The notes below the pieces were generated by a model, which was given only the letters and a program-made list of their open reading frames with translations, made no database searches and was not told the origin of the DNA. Shown one piece after another: positions 27,607 to 34,311 of a stretch of 43,699 nucleotides of DNA. This DNA comes from Ramlibacter sp. Its GTDB lineage: Bacteria > Pseudomonadota > Gammaproteobacteria > Burkholderiales > Burkholderiaceae_C. The number at the start of each line of letters is the position of its first letter. Position 1 is the first letter of the stretch. The translations under genes and the position numbers were made by a program. Where the stretch lies: contig NZ_JARXAB010000113.1 of the NCBI RefSeq assembly GCF_029866045.1, positions 1 to 43,699 of the forward strand, in the 5' to 3' direction.

Positions 27607-28488
27607 ATGGCCGCCGTAATCTGTGGATCACTCGCCTTCGACACCATCATGAACTTCGAGGGCCGCTTCGCGCAGCAGATCCTGCCCGAGCAGCTTCACA
27701 TCCTGAACGTGTCCTTTTTGGTGCCCACCCTGCGGCGCGACTTCGGTGGCTGCGCGGGCAACATCGCCTATGCGCTGAAACTGCTCGGAGGCAAGCCCTT
27801 GCCCATGGCCACCGTGGGCAATGACGGCGACGACTACCTGGCGCGGATGAATCAGCTTGGCATCAGCGCCGAATTTGTGCGCAAGGTGACCGACACCTAC
27901 ACCGCCCAGGCGATGATCATGACCGACCTGGACAACAACCAGATCACTGCCTTTCACCCTGGCGCGATGATGCAGGCCCATGTCACCCGTATCGAGGCGC
28001 GCCCCGACATCAAGCTGGGCATCATCTCGCCCGACGGCCGCGACGCCATGCTCCAGCACGCCGAGCAATTCAAGGCCGCTGACATTCCCTTCGTGTTTGA
28101 CCCGGGCCAGGGCCTGCCCATGTTCGACGGCAAGGAACTGGCGAACTTCATCGACCAATCCACCTGGGTCACCGTGAACGACTACGAGGGCAAGATGCTC
28201 TCCGATCGCACCGGCCTGGACAGCGCCGCCATCTCGCGGCGTGTGCAGGGCTTGGTCGTGACCCTTGGCGGCGAAGGCTGCGAGGTCTGGATCGATGGCG
28301 AGAAGACCCTGGTGCCGCCGGTCAAGGCCAACGCGGTGGTCGACCCCACCGGCTGCGGCGACGCCTGGCGCGGCGCGCTGCTGTTCGGGCTGGAGCAGGG
28401 CTGGTCACTGGCCCGCTGTGCGGCGCTGGGCAATCAGGTCGGTGCGGTCAAGATCGCCAGCCGCGGACCACAGAACTACACGCTTTGA
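27607..28488 (+). CDS. PfkB-family carbohydrate (ribokinase/adenosine kinase-like) kinase
   Basis: A 293-residue soluble sugar or nucleoside kinase. The first PfkB signature is GGCAGNIAYALKLLGG (~45-60); the second, with the anion hole and catalytic Asp, is DPTGCGDAWRGALLFGLEQG (~250-270). TDLDNNQITAFHPGAM and ISPDGRDAMLQHAEQ fit the adenosine-kinase-like branch, but substrate cannot be fixed from sequence. AAGAAAG lies upstream of the ATG. The gene ends beside a hairpin repeat array shared with the convergent SDR gene. Confidence 0.9.
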   Translation: MAAVICGSLAFDTIMNFEGRFAQQILPEQLHILNVSFLVPTLRRDFGGCAGNIAYALKLLGGKPLPMATVGNDGDDYLARMNQLGISAEFVRKVTDTYTAQAMIMTDLDNNQITAFHPGAMMQAHVTRIEARPDIKLGIISPDGRDAMLQHAEQFKAADIPFVFDPGQGLPMFDGKELANFIDQSTWVTVNDYEGKMLSDRTGLDSAAISRRVQGLVVTLGGEGCEVWIDGEKTLVPPVKANAVVDPTGCGDAWRGALLFGLEQGWSLARCAALGNQVGAVKIASRGPQNYTL

Positions 28489-28492
28489 TGGA

Positions 28493-28638
28493 GGCGGGGC
28501 AAGCCCCGCATTGATCCGAAGGGCGGCAGGTCAAGCCCCGCAAGGACTCGGAAGGTGGCGGGTCAAGCCCCGCATTGATCGGAAAGGCGGCGGGTCAAGC
28601 CCCGCATTAATCGGAAAGGCGGCGGGTCAAGCCCCGCC
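28493..28638. repeat. Five-copy ~32-bp tandem hairpin repeat
   Basis: Units of 28-34 bases at 28493, 28521, 28555, 28586 and 28618 share the core ggtcaagccccgcattgatc. The first unit holds a perfect hairpin (gcggggc-aa-gccccgc); the others keep gcggg/cccgc. The last unit runs into the stop codon and final codons (GGA) of the SDR gene, so the array looks like repeated duplication of that gene's 3' end. It may act as a bidirectional terminator between the two convergent genes. Confidence 0.88.
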
Positions 28639-29400
28639 GCGGGCATGCGTCACGCCGCCGTCGACCACCAGCGTTTCGCCCACCACGTAGTCACCAGCCC
28701 GCGAGGCCAGATAGATGGCCGCGCCGGCCATGTCTTCGTCGCAGCCCACACGGCCAATGGGGATGCGTGAGGCGACCTCCTCGCCGTGGTCGCGTGCTTC
28801 CTTGTTCATCTCCGAGGGAAAGGCACCGGGTGCGATGGCGCTGCAGACAATGTTGTCCTCGGCCAGACGCAGCGCCATGCGGCGGGTCAGGTGGATGAGC
28901 CCGGCCTTGCTCGCAGCATAGGAATAGGTCTCCCAAGGGTTGACCGAGACGCCGTCGATGGAGGCGATGTTGATCACCTTGGCCGGCTGCTTGGCGGCCG
29001 CAGCCTTGAGCAGCGGATGCAGGGCCTGGGTCAGGAAGAAGGGCGCCTTCACATTGACGTCCATCACCTTGTCCCAGCCCTTTTCGGGGAAGGTCTCGAA
29101 GGCTTCGCCCCAGGCGGCGCCGGCGTTGTTCACCAAAATGTCCAACTGGCCTTCGCGACGGCCGATTTCCGCAGCCAGGGCGCGCACAGCCTCGACGCCA
29201 GAGACGTCAGCGGGCAGGGCGACGCAGGTGCCAAAGGCAGACAAGGCCTGGGCGGTGGCCTCACAGTCGGCCGCCTTGCGTGAACTGATGTAGACGCGGG
29301 CGCCTTGCTGCAAAAAGCCGCGCGCGATCATTTGGCCGATGCCGCGCGAGCCGCCGGTGATGAGGGCCACGCGGCCCTGAAGAGAAAAGAGGTCGTTCAT
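28627..29400 (-). CDS. Short-chain dehydrogenase/reductase (RhlG-like)
   Basis: A 257-residue classical SDR that reduces a carbonyl or oxidises an alcohol with NAD(P)H. It has the cofactor loop TGGSRGIGQ (16-24), SSRK (suggesting NADPH), NNAGAAWG, catalytic Ser in NIASIDGVS and YSYAASK with the catalytic Tyr and Lys, then APGAFPSEMNK and GETLVVDGG. The sequence resembles RhlG/3-oxoacyl reductases; the substrate is not certain. The C-terminus GVTHARGGA and stop lie within the repeat array. Confidence 0.9.
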   Translation of the reverse strand: MNDLFSLQGRVALITGGSRGIGQMIARGFLQQGARVYISSRKAADCEATAQALSAFGTCVALPADVSGVEAVRALAAEIGRREGQLDILVNNAGAAWGEAFETFPEKGWDKVMDVNVKAPFFLTQALHPLLKAAAAKQPAKVINIASIDGVSVNPWETYSYAASKAGLIHLTRRMALRLAEDNIVCSAIAPGAFPSEMNKEARDHGEEVASRIPIGRVGCDEDMAGAAIYLASRAGDYVVGETLVVDGGVTHARGGA

Positions 29401-29607
29401 GAAACATGGGCGGGTTGACTGTGTGTGCGCAGGATAGCGCCTGAGCTGTGGCCCGGTACATCACCTGCGGGACAGTTTGTCGTGTCAGTCAAAACAGACT
29501 TTGAATCTGCCAGGTGCTGGCAAATTCCTCGTCGGCCACATCACCAATGGCCATCGTGTTGAACCTCCGACTGACCAGGCCACCAGCCTCCTCCCGCGTC
29601 GCTCTCA
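29401..29607. other. Divergent intergenic region between the SDR and the synthetase-like gene
   Basis: This 207-base region should hold promoters for both divergent genes, and possibly for the peptide operon downstream. TTGACT at 29415 and TTGAAT at 29501 resemble -35 boxes, but neither has a convincing -10 at proper spacing. No small gene was recognised. Confidence 0.4.
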
Positions 29608-30987
29608 ATGCCCGACCTGTCCTATCTCTTTACCGACCTCCGCGGCTTTCTCATGGGCGTCAACCGCCTGGGGGAGGCCCCGCCCTCCGAGACAAGCCCG
29701 TGGCCGCGCGCCAGCGTGTCAGGCGCGCTCATTCCGGGCTGGGAAAGTGATGCCAATTCAGACCTTCAACTGATCGCTGATCCGCAGTCCGTGTTTGTCG
29801 ACGGCCTGGCCGGGGATCATCGGTTCACCTTCGCACAGCCCGTTCTCCCTGGGCAGGCCCTGGGCAGCTACCCCAAGGATGTGCGCGCTGTCGCCACCCG
29901 CGCCGAGGCCTGGTTGCGGGACACCGGCCTGGCCGACGAAGCCCGTGTGGGCATCGAGCTCGAGTTCCACCTCTTCAAGGGAATCCGCTTTGCGACCTCG
30001 ATGCACCAGAACCTGGTCGAGATCCAGAGTCAAGATGGGTGGGACAACAACGCCGCCGAATTGGGCACCGGGTATCGGGTTGGACACCGCTCGATGCAGT
30101 ACCACCTGGGGCCGACGGATTCCTTCGCCCCGCTGCGCGAAGCCATGGGCCGACGGATCGCGGGTCTGGGCATTGCCGCCACCCACCACGGACATGAGGC
30201 CGGCCCCAGCCAGCAAGAGATCGCGCTGGCACCAGTTGGCCTGCGTCAGGCGGCTGACCAGATCCAACTGGTCAAGCACTTGGTCCGCACAGAGGCCATC
30301 GCCGCCGGCATGACAGCCACTTTCATGCCGCGGCCCCAGGCCTATGCCGAGTCCAATGGCCTGCACATCAACTTCTCGCTCTGGCGCGATGGACGCAATG
30401 TGTTTTTTGATCCCCATGCGCCCTCAGGGCAAATGCGGCTCAGCCGGACGGCCCTGGGGTTCATTGCGGGGGTGCTGCGTCATCTGCGGCCGCTCAATGC
30501 GCTGACCAACCCCACCGTCAACAGCTACAAGCGCCTCAATCACTTTTACTCGCTGATGCGCCCGGCCGGTTGGGGCCTTCACAACCGCACCTGCGCAATC
30601 CGCGTGCCCCACTTCGACGGGCCGCAGGATTGCCGCCTTGAAATCCGTTTTCCCGACGCCTCGGCCAACCCCTACCTGGCCTTGGCGGCGCTGCTGTGCG
30701 CAGGGGTCGATGGCATCCGCCAGGAACTCGCTCCGCCAGAGGCGGAGTCGGCGGCGCACAAGTGGTACGAGGCGCCTTTTCATGCTGGCCATTGCCACCC
30801 TCAGGCCATGGCCCCCGACCTGCGGGTGGCGCTGGAGGCCTTGGTCAATGGCCATGGCTTTCTCACCGGCTCGGGCGTTTTTCAGCAGGCCCTTGTGGAC
30901 GCACTGGTGCAGGACGCGAGCTTTTTTTGGCACTGGGCTGCAACCACGCCAGCGCCTCAGGAGTACCAGGTTTTTTTCGGACATTGA
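29608..30987 (+). CDS. Glutamine-synthetase-family ATP-dependent glutamate-amine ligase
   Basis: A 459-residue GlnA-fold enzyme. Visible motifs: VGIELEFHLF (metal-binding Glu), TTHHGHE-type GHEAGPSQQEIAL, ESNGLHINFSLW (compact form of the NGSGMHxHxS loop), NALTNPTVNSYKRL, and the substrate/ATP Arg block CAIRVPHFDGPQDCRLEIRFPDASANPYLALAALL. It is close in size to GlnA or PuuA but diverges around the NG-H loop, so it may glutamylate an amine or peptide and not ammonia. It ends 93 bases before the peptide precursor on the same strand. That raises the possibility of a tailoring, supply or self-protection role in the peptide system; a separate metabolic role, for example in polyamine use, is equally open. 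Confidence 0.85.
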   Translation: MPDLSYLFTDLRGFLMGVNRLGEAPPSETSPWPRASVSGALIPGWESDANSDLQLIADPQSVFVDGLAGDHRFTFAQPVLPGQALGSYPKDVRAVATRAEAWLRDTGLADEARVGIELEFHLFKGIRFATSMHQNLVEIQSQDGWDNNAAELGTGYRVGHRSMQYHLGPTDSFAPLREAMGRRIAGLGIAATHHGHEAGPSQQEIALAPVGLRQAADQIQLVKHLVRTEAIAAGMTATFMPRPQAYAESNGLHINFSLWRDGRNVFFDPHAPSGQMRLSRTALGFIAGVLRHLRPLNALTNPTVNSYKRLNHFYSLMRPAGWGLHNRTCAIRVPHFDGPQDCRLEIRFPDASANPYLALAALLCAGVDGIRQELAPPEAESAAHKWYEAPFHAGHCHPQAMAPDLRVALEALVNGHGFLTGSGVFQQALVDALVQDASFFWHWAATTPAPQEYQVFFGH

Positions 30988-30989
30988 GC

Positions 30990-31009
30990 GCTGCTGCCGT
31001 CAGAGCAGC
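30990..31009 (+). promoter_or_regulatory. Hairpin after the synthetase-like gene
   Basis: gctgct and agcagc form a perfect 6-bp stem with an 8-base loop just after the stop codon. There is no T tract, so it is at most a weak terminator or an RNA processing or stability element. Confidence 0.35.
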
Positions 31010-31039
31010 CATGCCAGGCTTGCGCATGTCGCGCGAGGG

Positions 31040-31055
31040 CGTGCCGTGCGGCACG
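31040..31055 (+). promoter_or_regulatory. Hairpin upstream of the precursor gene
   Basis: cgtgcc and ggcacg form a 6-bp stem with a GTGC loop, followed by tttgactt and the precursor's Shine-Dalgarno. It may separate expression of the precursor from the upstream gene or stabilise the precursor mRNA. Confidence 0.4.
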
Positions 31056-31065
31056 TTTGACTTCG

Positions 31066-31073
31066 AAAGGGAG
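31066..31073 (+). promoter_or_regulatory. Strong ribosome binding site of the precursor gene
   Basis: AAAGGGAG lies 7 bases before the ATG at 31081. It decides the start: the in-frame TTG at 31057 would add eight residues (MTSKGRFL) and place this site inside the coding region. Confidence 0.8.
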
Positions 31074-31080
31074 ATTTCTG

Positions 31081-31278
31081 ATGAGTGTTCAGCAGATCGA
31101 ATTCGGAAAAGTCGTTTATGAGTCCCCCATGCCAGCCAGCCCGCAGGGCGGCGGCGGCGGTGGTGATGGCGGCGGTGACTCTGCCGCCGCCGGCTGTGGC
31201 GGTTGTGGCGGCAGTGGCAGTGGGAGCGGCGGGTGCGGTGGCAGCGGCAGTGGCGGCTGCGGCTCCAACGAGGCCTGA
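31081..31278 (+). CDS. Microcin B17-like azol(in)e peptide precursor (McbA-like)
   Basis: A 65-residue ribosomal peptide precursor. The leader (~1-22) begins MSVQQIEFGKVVYES; Glu7-Phe8-Gly9 and hydrophobics at 11-12 align position for position with what I recall of the McbA leader (EFGVVL), where Phe8 docks on the synthetase. The core is a Gly spacer (six Gly, interrupted by Asp29 and Asp33), an AAA turn and the segment GCGGCGGSGSGSGGCGG followed by SGSGGCGSNEA. Cys39, 42, 52 and 60 could become thiazoles and Ser45, 47, 49, 55, 57 and 62 oxazoles. All ring sites are separated by at least one residue, so no fused bis-azole can form, unlike microcin B17. It is followed by McbB-, McbC- and McbD-like genes in mcbABCD order. 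Strong Shine-Dalgarno upstream and a 14-bp hairpin just downstream suggest high precursor expression. Activity and target are unknown. Confidence 0.92.
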   Translation: MSVQQIEFGKVVYESPMPASPQGGGGGGDGGGDSAAAGCGGCGGSGSGSGGCGGSGSGGCGSNEA

Positions 31279-31286
31279 TGAAACCA

Positions 31287-31318
31287 GCCGGGCGCGGGTC
31301 TTCTGGCCTGCGCCCGGC
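31287..31318 (+). promoter_or_regulatory. 14-bp hairpin between precursor and modification genes
   Basis: gccgggcgc pairs perfectly with gcgcccggc, extended inward by gggtc/ggcct (two G-U pairs) to a TTCT tetraloop. It starts 8 bases after the precursor stop and ends 11 before the next ATG. No T tract follows. Such structures in peptide operons often protect the short precursor message or allow partial read-through; that role is inference. Confidence 0.75.
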
Positions 31319-31329
31319 AAAGGCGTCAC

Positions 31330-32250
31330 ATGAACAATTTTCGCGTCCACCCCTTTCATCTCCAGGATCGACCCGATGGCCCCCTGCTGGTGACCTCGCG
31401 CCGAATCATTGAACTCGCGTCCGCTCCCCTGGCCTCCTTCCTCCGCTGGCTGGCCGACGATTCCGCGGCCGGTACCCGTCCCCACATCGTCCGAGCGCGC
31501 CTGGAGGCGCAGTTGCTGTCCGAAGGTCTGTCGGTCGACAGCGCCCTGGCCTTTCTCACCTCACACGGTGTGCTCCAGGATTTGGGCTTGCTGGGGACGC
31601 GGTTGTCCTGTTTGACCGTGTTTTCAAGGGGTGAGCCCATCGCGGCGGAGTTTGAGTCGCAGTGCCGCGAGGTTCTACCCCTGATGCTTCGGCACCTCTC
31701 GCTGCCGTCCGATCTCAACGCCGCCAGCACGCCACCGCCTCACGCGGGGGGCGGTCCCGAACTGTGCCTGCTGCTGCTGGAAGACTACGACGAGCCCTCG
31801 GCGCAGACCTTCCACCGTTGTCTGCGCCAGATTCCCGAGGCGGCAGGCCTCGTCGTCTGGTTTCGACTGCGCGCCTTGTGCATCAGCACCCTCTACGTCC
31901 CCTCGCAAGGAACCCCCTGCCACTTCTGCGACATGGGTTGGGAGGGGCGGGCCCGCGCCAAGACGCCTGGCACCCATGCCTTGGCCAAACTGCTCGGGGG
32001 GTTCGAGGGCAGCAATTCCCGAGCACCGGGTGCGCGTCTGCTGCGGCCTGCCGACCGCACGGTGGCCGCGGCCTACCTGGTTCATCTGGTCGAGGGCCTC
32101 ACCGCCTTGTCACCGCAGCCCCTGCTACAGGATGCAGTCACTGTGCGCCGTGAGTTGCTGATCGACGGACTCACCCTGACCCAGCAGGCTTCAGCCCACT
32201 GGCCGGGATGTGATTGCCAATTTGAGTTTCTGGCGGGGCCCTCCGAATGA
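31330..32250 (+). CDS. McbB-like E1-homologous/leader-binding subunit of the azoline synthetase
   Basis: A 306-residue protein, near the ~295 I recall for McbB. In microcin B17 synthetase McbB binds the precursor leader through an N-terminal winged-helix-like domain and supports the McbD cyclodehydratase; it is E1-like without an ATP site. Here the N-terminal ~100 residues (FHLQDRPDGPLLVTSRRII, SVDSALAFLTSHGVLQDLGLLG) fit a winged helix, and a zinc tetrad is visible as Cys197/Cys200 (PCHFCDMGWEGRARAKT) and Cys294/Cys296 (WPGCDCQFEF). The start has AAAGG just upstream, at the foot of the hairpin. Its stop overlaps the next start (ATGA). The assignment relies on these cysteines, size, position and neighbours. 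Confidence 0.82.
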   Translation: MNNFRVHPFHLQDRPDGPLLVTSRRIIELASAPLASFLRWLADDSAAGTRPHIVRARLEAQLLSEGLSVDSALAFLTSHGVLQDLGLLGTRLSCLTVFSRGEPIAAEFESQCREVLPLMLRHLSLPSDLNAASTPPPHAGGGPELCLLLLEDYDEPSAQTFHRCLRQIPEAAGLVVWFRLRALCISTLYVPSQGTPCHFCDMGWEGRARAKTPGTHALAKLLGGFEGSNSRAPGARLLRPADRTVAAAYLVHLVEGLTALSPQPLLQDAVTVRRELLIDGLTLTQQASAHWPGCDCQFEFLAGPSE

Positions 32251-33065
32251 ACCCGAGGCCTGCATTGGCGCACCAGCGCTACTCTGAGTTGGCTGACGAA
32301 GCCGTCTGTCTGGACGTGCTGGCATTCAATGCGCACGCCCACTACGCGCTATTGCCGCAACTGGGGCATGCCGTTCGCTTGACCCACCTTTCCGACGCGC
32401 ACTTGGCGAACCTCGTTTTTCGTGAGTCAGACGTGGCCGGTTGCGGAGAGCGCATCCGCATCGATACCGTGGTCGGGGAGGGCGTGGCATGGCGGCAGCC
32501 GTCGCCTGCGCGCTTCGACCCGGCACCGCTCGGGTTCGCGGATGTCTTGGACCTGCTGGCCCGCACCCTGGTTTCGCAGCCATCACAGCCCGGTACGGCG
32601 CGCATGCCCTATCCCTCGGGTGGTGCCCTCTATCCGGTGCTCCCCTTTCTTTGCAGAACCTCCCATGCCGTTACAGACTGGCCTGCGGGGCAGGATATTT
32701 TTCAGGTCCTCCCCTTCAGCCGCAGCCTGAACCCGTTGCCCGTGCGTGCCGATGCCTCCACGCTCCTGGCGGCGCTCTCCGGTGACGCCGCAGGCACGCT
32801 GGGCCAGCCCGCCTTTGCCCTTGTCTACGCGGTGCATCTGGACAAAGCCCTCTTCAAATACCGGCACCGCGGATTTCGACTCGCCCAGATGGAGGTGGGC
32901 TCCATGTACCAGCGTGTCACCGAGCAGGCCCAGGCCGTGGGGCTGGCCAGTCGGGTGTGGGCTGGCTTCAGTGACTGCCGCGTGGCGTCCCGCCTGGGGA
33001 TCGATGCCACACAGCTGCTGCCCATGGTGGTCCAGTTTCTGGGTCAGCCGGCCAAGCCATGCTGA
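32247..33065 (+). CDS. McbC-like FMN-dependent azoline dehydrogenase
   Basis: A 272-residue nitroreductase-fold enzyme, the same length as I recall for E. coli McbC, that would oxidise thiazolines and oxazolines to thiazoles and oxazoles. Family features are ARMPYPSGGALYPVLPFLC (FMN-binding SGGALYP, ~120), FQVLPFSRSLNPL, LFKYRHRGFRLAQMEVGSMYQ with Lys204-Tyr205 matching the conserved catalytic Lys-Tyr pair of these dehydrogenases, and a C-terminal GLASRVWAGFSD. It overlaps the McbB-like gene by four bases and precedes the YcaO gene by 7, implying coupled translation. Its presence predicts aromatic azoles in the product. Confidence 0.9.
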   Translation: MNPRPALAHQRYSELADEAVCLDVLAFNAHAHYALLPQLGHAVRLTHLSDAHLANLVFRESDVAGCGERIRIDTVVGEGVAWRQPSPARFDPAPLGFADVLDLLARTLVSQPSQPGTARMPYPSGGALYPVLPFLCRTSHAVTDWPAGQDIFQVLPFSRSLNPLPVRADASTLLAALSGDAAGTLGQPAFALVYAVHLDKALFKYRHRGFRLAQMEVGSMYQRVTEQAQAVGLASRVWAGFSDCRVASRLGIDATQLLPMVVQFLGQPAKPC

Positions 33066-33072
33066 GCACACC

Positions 33073-34290
33073 ATGCTGAGATTCCCCGGTGATGGATGGA
33101 GCCAGCCGGCCCGGGTGGTGCTCGACGCCACCCTGGGCACGCGCAGGCCGCGCTATGCCTGGGCCACGAGCCGAACGGGTGCCAGCGCCAGCGGCTCGGG
33201 CCTGGCTGCCGACAGTCTGGTCCGCACGCTGGGCGAGTATTTTGAGCGGCGGCATTTCTATCACGAGGTGCGCGGACAAGCGCAGGGAACGCTGGACGCC
33301 TGTCGCCAGAGCGAGCCCGGCGAGAGCCTGGTCGATGATTTGCACCACGCCCTGGCGCAGACCTGCCAGCCCGATCACCTCAGCCTTTTGCGGCAGCATG
33401 CATTCCGTCTCAGCCCTGTCGTCCGGCTGCCGGAGTGGCGCGCGGTGTCGGCGCCCACCGTGCTGTTTTCCGTCGGCGGGCCGGGCCTGGAGGACGACTC
33501 CGCCTACCTGCCTAACCGGGACACCACCGGCTGTGCCGCTCACTTCGATTTGGCTCGTGCCTTGCAGGGCGCGATGCGCGAGTTCGTGGAGAGGCAGTAT
33601 TTGCTGCGCTATTGGCTGGTGGGCGCAGGTGGCCGCGATGTCACGCCGGCCGCACTGGCCGGTCTGTGTCCGCTGGGTACCCTGCTGGCGCAACACCTGG
33701 CCCAGCGGGGTGAGCTGCGTTTCATTGAACTGTCCTTGGGGGAGGTCGCTGCGGCCATCGTGCTGGCGGTCTATCGCGGCGAGCCAGATGGGCCGGTCCG
33801 TTATTGCGTCGGTCTGTCCTGTACCGCTGAGATCGGCTCTGCTGCCGATCGGGCGCTGCGAGAGCTTTGGCAAAGCCATGTGTTTCTGACCAATATGGCC
33901 GAACCCGGCGCCGAGGCACTGGTGCACGACCGCTATCACCGCTATTTCATCGAGTGCAACACCAGGGACACGGCGCGCGAACTCCTGGCTGGAGCGCCGT
34001 ACGCCGACGCCGAGGCCAACGGCCGCTTGGGTGCCCCCCAGGCTGGCACCTGCTCTCAGAGCGACGAGGCGTTCGCCGCCTCGGTCTACCGCCGCTTTGG
34101 CCCCTTGCTGGCCTACATCGCGCAGACCACCGTGCTGCATCGACGGATCTGGTGCGTGCGCGTGCTGAGCCCGCGGGCCTTCCTCCATCTGGATAACGCT
34201 TCCCACTTCAACCTCGACTGCGCCTTCTCGCGTGACTTCGCCGCCCTGATCCGTCCGGAGCGCCTGGCCAGGATGGTGCCCTTTCCCTGA
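33073..34290 (+). CDS. McbD-like YcaO cyclodehydratase
   Basis: A 405-residue YcaO-family enzyme that would use ATP to activate the peptide backbone and cyclise Cys and Ser side chains into azolines. YcaO ATP/Mg motifs are SGSGLAADSLVRTLGEYFERRHF (~38-60, first acidic cluster), TTGCAAHFDLARALQGAMREFVERQ (~150-175) and SCTAEIGSAADRALRELWQ (~257-275). The C-terminus RMVPFP is a shortened form of the Pro-rich tail important in azoline-forming YcaO enzymes. The start ATG 33073 gives the family length; the frame continues upstream into the previous gene with no stop, and that extension is rejected. Together with the two preceding genes it completes a B-C-D synthetase. Confidence 0.9.
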   Translation: MLRFPGDGWSQPARVVLDATLGTRRPRYAWATSRTGASASGSGLAADSLVRTLGEYFERRHFYHEVRGQAQGTLDACRQSEPGESLVDDLHHALAQTCQPDHLSLLRQHAFRLSPVVRLPEWRAVSAPTVLFSVGGPGLEDDSAYLPNRDTTGCAAHFDLARALQGAMREFVERQYLLRYWLVGAGGRDVTPAALAGLCPLGTLLAQHLAQRGELRFIELSLGEVAAAIVLAVYRGEPDGPVRYCVGLSCTAEIGSAADRALRELWQSHVFLTNMAEPGAEALVHDRYHRYFIECNTRDTARELLAGAPYADAEANGRLGAPQAGTCSQSDEAFAASVYRRFGPLLAYIAQTTVLHRRIWCVRVLSPRAFLHLDNASHFNLDCAFSRDFAALIRPERLARMVPFP

Positions 34291-34311
34291 GCGCCTATTC
34301 GTCCCACCCCG

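Noticed and set aside
28493-28638. CRISPR array
   Set aside because: Units are contiguous tandem copies with no distinct spacers and no cas genes nearby.
31057-31080. TTG start extending the peptide precursor by eight residues
   Set aside because: The extension would contain the Shine-Dalgarno AAAGGGAG and would shift EFG away from positions 7-9 that match McbA.
32746-33072. Longer N-terminus for the YcaO protein
   Set aside because: It overlaps the McbC-like gene almost fully in another frame; ATG 33073 gives the expected length.
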